Shown one piece after another: positions 5,203-5,270 of a DNA stretch of 5,270 bases. The position numbers were made by a program, and so were the translations under genes. The DNA comes from Anaerolineae bacterium. Its GTDB lineage: Bacteria > Chloroflexota > Anaerolineae > Anaerolineales > Villigracilaceae. Each line of letters starts with the position of its first letter. Position 1 is the stretch's first letter. Below the pieces are notes generated by a model. It saw nothing but the letters and a program-made list of their open reading frames with translations. It had not been told where the DNA came from and did no database searches. The stretch is taken from NCBI GenBank assembly GCA_017303735.1, contig JAFLCF010000267.1, forward strand, positions 1 through 5,270. The letters are read 5' to 3'.

Positions 5203-5270
5203 ATGCACACAAAACGAAAATTCCGACTCGTCCTCTTCATATTTTTACCAGCCATCCTGCTTCTGCTTAC
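5203..5270 (+). CDS. Start of a secreted or membrane-anchored protein, cut by the right edge
   Basis: The ATG at 5203 opens a frame of 22 codons that runs past the window. The visible residues have a basic start (HTKRKFR, residues 2-8) followed by a hydrophobic stretch (LVLFIFLPAILLLL). This is the pattern of a Sec signal peptide or an N-terminal membrane anchor. No cleavage site or lipobox is reached before the sequence ends. It follows a strong terminator, so it probably belongs to a new transcription unit. The product cannot be identified from this much. Confidence 0.65.
   Translation, partial: MHTKRKFRLVLFIFLPAILLLL

Noticed and set aside
1..5270. CRISPR array, tRNA/rRNA genes, insertion sequence or integrase
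   Set aside because: I saw no regularly spaced repeats, no tRNA-like cloverleaf, no rRNA sequence, no transposase-like protein and no terminal inverted repeats in the window.

Overview
The window is about 5.3 kb of bacterial chromosome-like DNA. It carries one housekeeping enzyme, one large signalling GTPase, one small conserved protein of unknown role, a decayed gene fragment, and the first codons of a gene at each edge. Both complete leading-style genes have plain Shine-Dalgarno sites, and a sigma-70-type promoter and two classical intrinsic terminators are visible, so this is bacterial. The aldehyde dehydrogenase with a histone-like lysine/alanine tail, beside a bacterial Roco GTPase at medium G+C, is most reminiscent of Chloroflexota (Anaerolineae). 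That assignment is an inference from protein style, not something the sequence proves.

Left part (1-2021): a gene on the minus strand starts at position 12 and runs out of the window. Divergent from it, a near-consensus promoter (116-144) drives a 565-residue L-glutamate gamma-semialdehyde (P5C) dehydrogenase-like enzyme at 271-1968. This enzyme ends in an unusual run of about 40 residues, nearly half of them lysine. A strong hairpin-plus-T terminator closes the unit.

Middle (2022-4383): a stretch with good coding character but a premature stop and a probable frameshift (about 2093-2302) looks like the 3' remnant of a lost gene. Directly after it comes a 687-residue Roco protein (short leucine-rich repeats, Roc GTPase, COR). 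Its first ~720 bases are strikingly A+T-rich, while the rest matches the surrounding G+C, so the gene looks mosaic. Its C-terminus carries a short Gly/Asn-rich motif of the kind found on other multidomain NTPases.

Right part (4384-5270): 142 bases downstream, with no terminator between, is a 185-residue acidic protein with a CxC-x4-CxC cysteine cluster. A second intrinsic terminator follows. The start of a gene with a signal-peptide-like or membrane-anchor N-terminus runs off the right edge.

The two terminators are followed by the same 15-base sequence and a partly conserved ~20-base extension ending in ATAAAAT, so they appear to be copies of one intergenic module. The P5C dehydrogenase is an independent metabolic unit. 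The Roco GTPase and the cysteine-cluster protein could be co-transcribed, but no functional link is shown by the sequence.
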